The notes beneath the pieces are model-generated. The model was given only the letters and a program-made list of their open reading frames with translations. It searched no databases and was not told the DNA's origin. From Propionivibrio sp. (lineage in GTDB: Bacteria > Pseudomonadota > Gammaproteobacteria > Burkholderiales > Rhodocyclaceae), in assembly GCF_017995515.1 (NCBI RefSeq), contig NZ_JAGOIT010000009.1, positions 11,866 through 51,370 on the forward strand: a stretch of DNA of 39,505 nt, in the 5' to 3' direction. Made by a program: the position numbers and the translations under genes. The stretch's first letter is position 1; each line of letters starts with the position of its first letter. Of this stretch, positions 28,029 through 34,849 are shown piece by piece.

Positions 28029-28997
28029 TTGCAGTTCACAGAAATCGACGAAACCGAGGAAAGCGAAGAAGAGCGCGCGCAGCTGATCGCGATGCGTTCG
28101 GCGGCGGCTTCGCGCAGCACGTGGATCAGCGTCGCCGTCAATCTCGTACTGACCACTGCGCAAATCCTGGTCGGCGTGTTCGCCAGGTCACAGGCCCTGA
28201 TCGCCGACGGCATCCACTCGGCGTCAGACCTCGTCGCCGACTTCGTCGTCCTTCTCGCCAATCGCGAGAGCGGCAAGGCAGCGGACAAAGACCATCCGTA
28301 CGGCCACTACCGCTTTGAGAATGCGGCCTCGCTCGTTCTCGGTGGACTGCTGCTGGCGGTCGGCGTCGGCATGTTGTGGTCGGCGTTCCGCAAGCTGGAG
28401 TCGCCGGAGAACGTGCCGCAGGTGCACGTCATCGCCTTGTGGATCGCCGGCGGCGCGCTGGTGATCAAGGAGGCGCTGTTCCGCTACATGCTCGCCGTCG
28501 CCAAGCGGGTCAAGTCGAGCATGCTCATCGCCAACGCCTGGCACGCGCGCTCGGACGCGGCATCGTCGCTGGTCGTCGGCGCCGGCATCGTCGGCAACCT
28601 GGCCGGCTACCCCATCCTCGACCCGATCGCCGCGCTGATCGTCGGCTTCATGGTCGGCCGCATGGGCTGGGAGTTCGCCTGGGACGCGCTGCACGACCTG
28701 ATGGACCGCTCGGCCGACGACGAAGAAGTCCAGCGCATCCGCCAGACGATCCTCGATACGCCCGGCGTCCTCGGCGCGCACGACCTGCGCACGCGCAAGA
28801 TGGGCGACATGATCATCGTCGATGCACACATCGAGGTCGATGCGACGCAAACCGTCGAGGCCGGCCACGACATCGCCGTCAACGTCAGGCAGCGCGTGCT
28901 GAAGAAGCATCGCGTGCTCAACCTGATGGCGCACGTCGACCCCTCGCAGCGACCGGACCGCGATCATCCGCAAGGATTTCTTGCCGATGCCAGCTAG
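28029..28997 (+). CDS. cation diffusion facilitator (FieF-like metal exporter)
   Basis: A 322-residue CDF transporter. Six membrane segments lie in about residues 30-215, followed by a cytoplasmic domain (about 220-305). Metal-site motifs are DGIHSASDLVAD in the second segment and HARSDAASS in the fifth, each giving a His-x-x-x-Asp pair. DHPYGHYRFE follows segment two, as in the family. CDF proteins export divalent cations (Zn, Fe, Mn, Co) against protons; which one cannot be told here. The start is taken as TTG 28029 because AGGAG lies 7 nt upstream; ATG 27981 has no ribosome binding site. It overlaps the FeoB-like gene by 11 bp. Confidence 0.9.
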   Translation: MQFTEIDETEESEEERAQLIAMRSAAASRSTWISVAVNLVLTTAQILVGVFARSQALIADGIHSASDLVADFVVLLANRESGKAADKDHPYGHYRFENAASLVLGGLLLAVGVGMLWSAFRKLESPENVPQVHVIALWIAGGALVIKEALFRYMLAVAKRVKSSMLIANAWHARSDAASSLVVGAGIVGNLAGYPILDPIAALIVGFMVGRMGWEFAWDALHDLMDRSADDEEVQRIRQTILDTPGVLGAHDLRTRKMGDMIIVDAHIEVDATQTVEAGHDIAVNVRQRVLKKHRVLNLMAHVDPSQRPDRDHPQGFLADAS

Positions 28998-31062
28998 GAA
29001 CAAGCGTTTCCTGACGGAAGCAAGCATTCCGCTGAACGGGCCGCTCTTGCGCGGCAAACGACGCCCGCGCGTGGCGCTGATCGGGCGTTTCGGTGCCGGC
29101 AAGAGCACGATCTTCGAAGGCGCCTCCAGCCCCGTCGTGCGCCATGAGCGCCTGGCCGGGGTCGGCGGCGCGTATCAGGAGTGCGTGGTCGACGCCGGCC
29201 TCGACCAGATCTCGCTCGTCGACCTGCCGTCGATCGACTCGCTGCATCATCTGAGCGAGCACGATCAGGTCGTCCTCATGTACCTGCTCTGGGGCGACCA
29301 GTGGCCGCGCGTCGCGCAGCACGAGACAACGCCCGGCGGACCAGACTTCCCGGCGCCGGACGTGCTTGTGCAGGTGGTCGACGCGACGACGCTCGAGAAG
29401 GATCTCGAGCTCAGCCTGGAGCTCGGCCAGTTCGGTCGGCCGCTGGTCATCGCCCTGAATCGTGTCGACGAAGCGCGCAAGAAGGGCATGTTCATCAACG
29501 TCCAGGCGCTCAGCGAGCGGCTCGGCGCACCCGTCATCCCGACCATCGCGCACATGGGCAAGGGCGTCGCCGCGCTGTTCGAGGCGGTACTCGACGTCGC
29601 GCGCAAGAAGACCTGCCCGATGCCGCAGGCGCCGACGCCGCACATCGCGGCAAGCCTGCGCGAACTGAAATCGGTCATCTCGCATCCGCAGATCGAAGAA
29701 GTGTTCCGGGTACCGCGCGCGCTCCTGCTCTCGCAACTCGCGGAGAACGACGATTACTTCCTGCGCTCGCTGACCACGCACTTCCCGGATCTCGCGCCGC
29801 AGATCGCTCAGGCCCGCGCGCGCGCCGAACAGACGCTGCCGCGCCCGCTGCCCGAGGAAGTCCACGCCGACCGCCATCACCGCGCGGCGGTTCTGTTTGA
29901 GGACGTCACCCGCGCGCGCGGCATCGACTCGGGCGAAGGCTGGCGGCGCTGGCTCGACGAACTCTTCCTGCATCCGCGCTGGGGATTGCTTGGCAGCCTG
30001 CTCGTCTTCGCCGCGGTGCTGCTGATCGTCTTCGAGATGAGTTCGTTCATCGATTCGTGGACGTCAGCTCGGCTGGCGGCCTGGGCGCAGGAATGGCAAC
30101 CGACGTCGACGGCGGGCGTCGTCGGTCGCGCCGTCGCCGACGGCATGGTCGGCCTCGTTGGCATCGTCGCGCCCTACATGCTGCCGCTCGTGCTGCTGCT
30201 CGTCACGCTCGAGGAATCCGGCGTCATGCATCGCGTCGCCTTCGTCGTCGACCGCGGTTTCCACCGAATCGGCCTGCACGGCGGCGTCGCCGTCCCCTTT
30301 CTGATCGGCCTCGGCTGCAACGTGCCGGCAATTTCCGCGGCTGCGGCGACCGGAACGCGTAGCGAACGCGTCGTCTCGGCCATCCTCATCACCTTCGTCC
30401 CCTGCTCGGCGCGCTCGGCGATCATCCTCGCCATCGGCGGCAAGTACCTGGGCGGGCTCGGCGTCTTCGCCATCTTCGCGCTGACGCTGTTCGTCATCGC
30501 CCTGCTCGGCAAGCTGCTCGTGCGCCGCTACTCGGAAAGCGCACCAGGCCTGGTGCAGCTCATCCCGCCTTACCGGCTTCCGACCTGGTCGCGCGTCTGG
30601 CGCAAGACCTGGGAGCGCACCGAGGACATCGTCACCATCGTCACGCCGCTGCTCGTGATCGGCAGCGTCGTGCTGGCGCTGCTCAGCCACTTCGGCGCCG
30701 ATGCGGTAATCAATACGGCCTTGATACCGGTCACTACCTGGTGGCTCGGGCTGCCGGTCGTCCTCGGCGTACCCATCCTGTTCGGCGTGCTGCGCAAGGA
30801 ACTGTCGCTGCTGATGATCTACCAGGCGCTCGGCACGCTCGACATCATGCCGCTGCTCAGCCACGCGCAGATCTTCACCTTCCTCGTCTTCCTCACCTTC
30901 TACGTACCCTGCCTGTCGACCTTCGCCGTGATGCTCAAAACGCTAGGGCGCAAGGAGGCGTGGTTCTCGGTCATCGTCTCGCTGGCCAGCGCCCTGCTCA
31001 TGGCCGGCGTCGTGCGCGCCGTGCTCGAGCTGACGCGGCATCTGTTCGGCTTCGGCGCGTGA
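28987..31062 (+). CDS. divergent FeoB-like GTPase/ferrous-iron permease
   Basis: A 691-residue protein with the FeoB layout: an N-terminal G domain (about 28-200), a helical linker, then about eight membrane segments from about residue 325 to the end. The permease Cys motifs are intact: IGLGCNVPAISAA and TFVPCSARSAI. The NRVDEARKKGM segment matches FeoB G4. However, G1 is GRFGAGKST where standard FeoB has G-N-P-N-x-G-K-T/S, and the G3 motif reads DLPS instead of DxPG. Iron(II) uptake is the first guess; the changed switch II leaves GTP hydrolysis uncertain. No feoA or feoC is present. ATG 28987 or TTG 28981 may start it. Confidence 0.87.
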   Translation: MPARNKRFLTEASIPLNGPLLRGKRRPRVALIGRFGAGKSTIFEGASSPVVRHERLAGVGGAYQECVVDAGLDQISLVDLPSIDSLHHLSEHDQVVLMYLLWGDQWPRVAQHETTPGGPDFPAPDVLVQVVDATTLEKDLELSLELGQFGRPLVIALNRVDEARKKGMFINVQALSERLGAPVIPTIAHMGKGVAALFEAVLDVARKKTCPMPQAPTPHIAASLRELKSVISHPQIEEVFRVPRALLLSQLAENDDYFLRSLTTHFPDLAPQIAQARARAEQTLPRPLPEEVHADRHHRAAVLFEDVTRARGIDSGEGWRRWLDELFLHPRWGLLGSLLVFAAVLLIVFEMSSFIDSWTSARLAAWAQEWQPTSTAGVVGRAVADGMVGLVGIVAPYMLPLVLLLVTLEESGVMHRVAFVVDRGFHRIGLHGGVAVPFLIGLGCNVPAISAAAATGTRSERVVSAILITFVPCSARSAIILAIGGKYLGGLGVFAIFALTLFVIALLGKLLVRRYSESAPGLVQLIPPYRLPTWSRVWRKTWERTEDIVTIVTPLLVIGSVVLALLSHFGADAVINTALIPVTTWWLGLPVVLGVPILFGVLRKELSLLMIYQALGTLDIMPLLSHAQIFTFLVFLTFYVPCLSTFAVMLKTLGRKEAWFSVIVSLASALLMAGVVRAVLELTRHLFGFGA

Positions 31063-31078
31063 GCGGATCGACCGGGAC

Positions 31079-31645
31079 ATGAGCCAGCGCTGGTACGACA
31101 ACCCGAACGCCGAGCCGCAGGCCGGGCATCTGATCAAGGACAATTCGACGATCGAGTTGTTCGCCTGGCTGAAACCGGATGAAACGCTGTCGGGCGGCGA
31201 CGTGTTCAACGGCAACCCGTTCAGTACCGGCTTGCCCGAAGACCGCATCGGCGCCGTGCAGAACTATTTCGCCGAGTATCACCTCGAGTATTACCGGCAG
31301 CGGCTGTACGGCGAGTTCCCGAGCCGGCTGCACGCGCGCCTCTTCTTCGCCACGCGTACCGACGCCGAGAGCTTTCGCACCCGCCACCCGACACTCACCG
31401 CCGGGAAGCATCTCGTCCGCGCGCATAGCACCGGCGACTACGTCGTCTCCTACCACGACGCGAGCTGGCTCGACTACCTGCGTCTGCCGCACAGCCTGAG
31501 TCTGTCGACGCTCGACGAAATCGCCGGCCACTACTGGGGCGGCGCGCTCGTTGAAGAGATCAGCCTGCGCTTCCATGAGGAGCGCTGGCGCGAGCCGGCG
31601 GTCATTGAGGCGCTCTTCGTCGGCGGACTGGCGACGCTTTCCTGA
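31079..31645 (+). CDS. uncharacterised protein downstream of the FeoB-like gene
   Basis: A 188-residue soluble protein that I do not recognise. It is rich in aromatic residues (NYFAEYHLEYYRQRLYGEF, HYWGG) and has no signal peptide, membrane segment or Cys motif. It starts 16 bp after the FeoB-like gene on the same strand and ends before a bidirectional terminator, so it is the third gene of a CDF-FeoB-like operon. Codon use resembles that of its neighbours. A role in metal transport or sensing is possible only by position. Confidence 0.7.
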   Translation: MSQRWYDNPNAEPQAGHLIKDNSTIELFAWLKPDETLSGGDVFNGNPFSTGLPEDRIGAVQNYFAEYHLEYYRQRLYGEFPSRLHARLFFATRTDAESFRTRHPTLTAGKHLVRAHSTGDYVVSYHDASWLDYLRLPHSLSLSTLDEIAGHYWGGALVEEISLRFHEERWREPAVIEALFVGGLATLS

Positions 31646-31659
31646 ATCGCAAAAGACCA

Positions 31660-31692
31660 TGGGCCGGCGAAGCGCTCGACTTCGCCGGCCCA
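31660..31692. terminator. bidirectional hairpin terminator between the FeoB-like operon and napC
   Basis: A perfect 13-bp stem TGGGCCGGCGAAG (31660-31672) with CTTCGCCGGCCCA (31680-31692) and a 7-nt loop. It lies 14 bp after the stop of the unknown protein gene on the plus strand and 31 bp after the napC stop on the minus strand. On the minus strand it is followed by GGTCTTTTGC, on the plus strand by the weaker CGGTTGCGGTTTGTC. It probably serves both convergent operons, and serves nap better. Confidence 0.8.
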
Positions 31693-31723
31693 CGGTTGCG
31701 GTTTGTCCCGCCGCTCTACGCCA

Positions 31724-32362
31724 CTACTTCTCCGGCACCAACGGCGCCGGGTGGAAGATCTCCTGCGTCGCACCGCCCTTCTCGGCGCCGATCGACTGCT
31801 CGACGTTCGGCAGGCGGTGGGCGACGCCCTTGTGGCAGTCGATACAGGTCTGGCCCTTGTTCAGCCCTTCCTGGTGCACTTCGGCCGCGCGCCGGCTCTG
31901 CTTGGCGTAGTCGAAGCCCTGATCGTCGTGGCAGCTGCGGCATTCGCGCGAGTTGTCCTCCTTCATCCGGGCCCACACGGCTTCGGCCATCTCCAGACGC
32001 CGTGCTTCGTATTTCTCGGGCGTATCGATGGTGCCAAGAAGGTTGTGATAGACGTCCTTCGAAGCGCGCATCTTGGCGTACATCTTCGGCCCGAACGACT
32101 TGGGTACGTGGCAGTCCGGACAACTCGCGCGCACACCGGTACGGCTGGAGGCGTGCGTTGTCAGCCGGTACTCGTCGTAGTTGATCTTCATCTCGTGACA
32201 GGAGATGCAGAATTCTTCGGTATTGGTTGTTTCCAGCACGTGGTTGAAACCGGCCCACGCCGCGATGCCGGCGACGAACAGCACGCCGACGCCGATCCAG
32301 CCGGTCGCGTGGATACGCCGCAGCAGGCCGGCGGCGAAGCTTTTGATCTTGGCCATTTTCAT
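31724..32362 (-). CDS. napC: NapC, tetrahaem c-type cytochrome quinol dehydrogenase
   Basis: NapC (212 residues) takes electrons from menaquinol or ubiquinol in the inner membrane and passes them to NapB. A single N-terminal membrane anchor (about residues 20-38) is followed by four CxxCH haem sites: CISCH 52-56, CPDCH 81-85, CRSCH 141-145 and CIDCH 173-177. These are the NapC/NirT family features. A GGGAG ribosome binding site precedes the ATG. It is the last gene of napFDAGHBC, 21 bp after napB, and is followed by a strong hairpin terminator. Confidence 0.96.
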   Translation of the reverse strand: MKMAKIKSFAAGLLRRIHATGWIGVGVLFVAGIAAWAGFNHVLETTNTEEFCISCHEMKINYDEYRLTTHASSRTGVRASCPDCHVPKSFGPKMYAKMRASKDVYHNLLGTIDTPEKYEARRLEMAEAVWARMKEDNSRECRSCHDDQGFDYAKQSRRAAEVHQEGLNKGQTCIDCHKGVAHRLPNVEQSIGAEKGGATQEIFHPAPLVPEK

Positions 32363-32383
32363 GTTCGCTCTCCCTTTGCCGGC

Positions 32384-32866
32384 TTAGCGCAAACCCGCGC
32401 CGGGTTTGAACGTGTTGCCGATCAGCGGCTTGGCGTCGGTCTGCGAGACGTGACACTGGTTGCAGAAATAGCGGTTGGGCGACACGCTCGACATCTCGGC
32501 GCCCTCACGCGACTTGAAGTGCGTGATCGAGATCTTCGTCGCCTTGACCTCGGCGGCGCGCGACCAGGCGTGGCAGTCCATGCACTTGTTGAACTCCTTG
32601 CTGACGATATAGCCCTCGATCGTGTGCGGAATCAGCGGCGGCTGTTGCACGAAGTCGCGCGGCAACGCCGAGGTATCCGGCCCGTAGCGTGTTCCGCTAC
32701 CCGCCGGATCGCTTGCGGTGATATCGACGCTGCGCAACGTCTTGAGCTTGACCGGCTCAAACTTATCCTCGGCCGCAGCCGGACCGGAGAACATCAGCAT
32801 CAGGCTCATGGCGACGGCCCAGAACAAGGTAAATGTGCGGGCAGTACGGGTGGTGGGCTGGTTCAT
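32384..32866 (-). CDS. napB: NapB, dihaem cytochrome c subunit of periplasmic nitrate reductase
   Basis: NapB (160 residues) is the small electron-transfer subunit of NapAB in the periplasm. A signal peptide (about 1-32, ending GPAAAED) is followed by two CxxCH sites, CMDCH (95-99) and CNQCH (135-139), and by the family segments PPLIPHTI and NRYFCNQCHV. The longer open frame upstream is a shadow of napH. The ATG overlaps the napH stop codon by one base and has AGGAG before it, so translation is coupled to napH. Confidence 0.96.
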   Translation of the reverse strand: MNQPTTRTARTFTLFWAVAMSLMLMFSGPAAAEDKFEPVKLKTLRSVDITASDPAGSGTRYGPDTSALPRDFVQQPPLIPHTIEGYIVSKEFNKCMDCHAWSRAAEVKATKISITHFKSREGAEMSSVSPNRYFCNQCHVSQTDAKPLIGNTFKPGAGLR

Positions 32867-33798
32867 CACGCGCTCCTCTGGTCGAATCGATGGGTCATCT
32901 TGAAAACCTGGCGGTCGCATACGTCGATGCAACGGCCGCAATTGGTGCAGTCTCCGGAGAGAATCAGCGGGTGCGTCTGCCCGGCCTGTTTCAGCGCCGG
33001 ACGGATCACCTGCGGCTCGGGGCAGACGACGAAGCAATCCATGCAGTCGTCGCAAGCGCTGCGTTGCGCGGCGGAGACGCGGACCAGCGCCGTGCGCCCA
33101 AGCAGGCCATAGAAGGCGCCGACCGGGCACAGGTGGCCGCACCAGCCGCGGCTGGCGATCAACAGGTCGTAGGCAAAAATGCCGGCAATCGCCAGCAGCG
33201 AGCCCCAAAGGCCGAAAATCAGCGCGCGGTGCAGCAACGACACGGGATTCACCCATTCCCAGACCAACACGCCGGAAATGGCCGTCGCGAGCAGTATTCC
33301 GCCGAGCAGCCAGTACCGCGTCGAAGCGTCAGGCGCACGACCGGTCTTGATGCCCAGCTTGCGCCGCGACCAGGCGGCAGCATCGGTCACCACGTTCACC
33401 GGACACACCCAGCTGCAGAACACACGCCCTCCGACAAGCAGGTAGAAGACCAGCACGATTGCCGCGCCGATCAACGCCGTCTTGTAAGGCCAGTGGCCTG
33501 CGACCATCGATTGCAGCGCGAGCAGCGGATCAGACAGCGGAATGGTGTCGAAGATGAGCGACGCGGAGAGGTTGCCTTTGAGTACCCACACGCCGAACCA
33601 CGGACCGGCGAGAAAGAGCGCGAGGATCGCGAGCTGGCCAAGGCGGCGGAGCAGTAGCCAGCGGTTGCGAGCGAACCACGAGCGCCCGGAGGCATCTCTG
33701 CCGTTCGTCCTGAGCGAGTCGAAGGATGAACGGTCCCTGACGCGGGCTTCGACAGGCTCAGCCCGAACGGGTGTCTTTTGGCGGGCGCCCTTGCTCAT
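32866..33798 (-). CDS. napH: NapH, membrane ferredoxin-type quinol dehydrogenase subunit
   Basis: NapH (310 residues) works with NapG to draw electrons from quinol to NapA. Four membrane segments lie between about residues 46 and 200. Two CxxxCP motifs (FCSWVCPVN and WCGHLCPVG) are on the inner face, and two C-terminal 4Fe-4S clusters are given by [14 protein letters not shown] and [11 protein letters not shown]. The N-terminal 35 residues before RRLGQLAIL are longer than in E. coli NapH, because a REP-like palindrome is inserted in frame and encodes about 23 residues (VRAEPVEA ... FDSLRTNG). The ATG shares ATGA with the napG stop; a GTG three codons earlier is possible. Confidence 0.95.
   Translation of the reverse strand: MSKGARQKTPVRAEPVEARVRDRSSFDSLRTNGRDASGRSWFARNRWLLLRRLGQLAILALFLAGPWFGVWVLKGNLSASLIFDTIPLSDPLLALQSMVAGHWPYKTALIGAAIVLVFYLLVGGRVFCSWVCPVNVVTDAAAWSRRKLGIKTGRAPDASTRYWLLGGILLATAISGVLVWEWVNPVSLLHRALIFGLWGSLLAIAGIFAYDLLIASRGWCGHLCPVGAFYGLLGRTALVRVSAAQRSACDDCMDCFVVCPEPQVIRPALKQAGQTHPLILSGDCTNCGRCIDVCDRQVFKMTHRFDQRSA
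33701..33770. repeat. REP-like palindrome inserted in frame in napH
   Basis: A 70-bp imperfect palindrome. The left end reads CCGTTCGTCCTGAGCGAGTC and the right end reads TCGACAGGCTCAGCCCGAACGG (last 20 bases considered), the two ends being near-complements. This is the widely known GTTCGGGCTGAGCCTGTCGAAG-type intergenic repeat of many proteobacteria. Here it lies within the reading frame of napH, near codons 10-33, with no stop codon, so it is translated. Confidence 0.85.
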
Positions 33799-34694
33799 GG
33801 CTTCCACCGCGAATTGAGGCTTCCGGCCTTGCCGGGAGCGGTAAGCGGCGCTTCCGGCAAGGCCGGTGCCGGCGCCGCGGGGGCGACCACCGTCTCGGTC
33901 GCCGAGCGCCCCGCCGTCGTGCCTTCAAAGCCGCGCACCGGCAGCTTGATCTGTTCGCCGATCAGCGATTCGCCCTGTCGTGCCTTTTCTTCCCAGCCCT
34001 TGCGGTAGTGCGCCGGCAAGGCGCCCTGCGCCAGCTTGCGCGGGAAGACCTTGATCGCCGGCTCGGGCAGGACGCAGGACTTCTCGCACTTGCCGCAGCC
34101 GGTGCAGGCGTCGGAATGCACGGTCGGCAGCAACAGGGCGTGGCGATCGGAGCGCGGGTTATGCCGCGTCTCCAGCGTGATCGCCTTGTCGATCACGGGG
34201 CAGACGCGGTAGCAGACGTCGCAGCGCAGGCCGAGGAAGTTCAGGCAATTCTCCTGATCCACGAGCGCGGCGAGGCCCATGCGCGCTTGCGTGATGTCGG
34301 TCAGTTCGCGGTCGAGCGCGCCGGTCGGGCACGCCTTGACGCAGGGAATGTCCTCGCACATTTCGCAGGGAACGTTGCGCGCGGTGAAGTATGGCGTGCC
34401 GGTCGCCACGTGATCGCCGAGGTCGGAGAGTTTCAGCGTGTTGTACGGGCAATCGCGCACGCACAGCCCGCAGCGCACGCAGGCGGCGAGAAAGTCGTCT
34501 TCGGCCAGCGCGCCGGGCGGCCGGATCGCCTGCGCCGGCATGGCTGACGCCTGTCGTGCCCACAGCCCCGCGCCGAGCGCCAGCAGGCAGCCGCCGCCGG
34601 CAGCGGCGGCAACGCTGTTGATGAATTTGCGCCTGGCCTGCGACGCCGGGGAGGCGGTGCTGGTCTGGTTGGCGCTTTTCTTGGTCGGGCTCAC
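33795..34694 (-). CDS. napG: NapG, periplasmic ferredoxin-type electron transfer protein
   Basis: NapG (299 residues) is a periplasmic four-cluster ferredoxin that links NapH to the reductase. A twin-arginine signal is visible (ARRKFINS, Arg21-Arg22, then an Ala/Gly-rich stretch to about residue 51), so it is exported folded. Cluster motifs are [43 protein letters not shown] and [11 protein letters not shown]. The C-terminal 50 residues are an Ala/Pro-rich tail not needed for clusters. The only plausible start is GTG 34694, since a stop codon lies just upstream and the next ATG is beyond the signal. A long hairpin separates it from napA. Confidence 0.95.
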   Translation of the reverse strand: MSPTKKSANQTSTASPASQARRKFINSVAAAAGGGCLLALGAGLWARQASAMPAQAIRPPGALAEDDFLAACVRCGLCVRDCPYNTLKLSDLGDHVATGTPYFTARNVPCEMCEDIPCVKACPTGALDRELTDITQARMGLAALVDQENCLNFLGLRCDVCYRVCPVIDKAITLETRHNPRSDRHALLLPTVHSDACTGCGKCEKSCVLPEPAIKVFPRKLAQGALPAHYRKGWEEKARQGESLIGEQIKLPVRGFEGTTAGRSATETVVAPAAPAPALPEAPLTAPGKAGSLNSRWKP

Positions 34695-34723
34695 ATTCGC
34701 TCACACGGATCGGTTTCAAAACC

Positions 34724-34828
34724 CACCACAGAGGCGCGGAGACACAGAGGGGACGCAGAGAAAAGCGATACTTGTCCTGAACGCTTTCTCTGCGTCCCCT
34801 CTGCGCCTCTGTGCCTCCGTGCCAGGTG
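34724..34828. repeat. dispersed inverted repeat between napA and napG (copy 3)
   Basis: A strong inverted repeat filling most of the 155-bp gap between napA and napG. The left arm holds GACACAGAGGGGACGCAGAG (34741-34760) and the right arm CTCTGCGTCCCCTCTGCGCC (34788-34807); the arms extend from CACCACAGAG to CCAGGTG. It shares words with the repeat at 9597-9740. Within the nap transcript it would form a very stable hairpin. Confidence 0.85.
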
Positions 34829-34849
34829 TTCCAGCATTTCAGAAGCCAC

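Noticed and set aside
27662-28163. Short open frames within the gap before the CDF gene
   Set aside because: They run through the inverted repeat arms, which give biased peptide sequence; no signal of a real protein.
34159-34719. ATG-started frame overlapping napG
   Set aside because: Out-of-frame reading of napG; the true napG frame has the Tat signal and all cluster cysteines, although it needs a GTG start.
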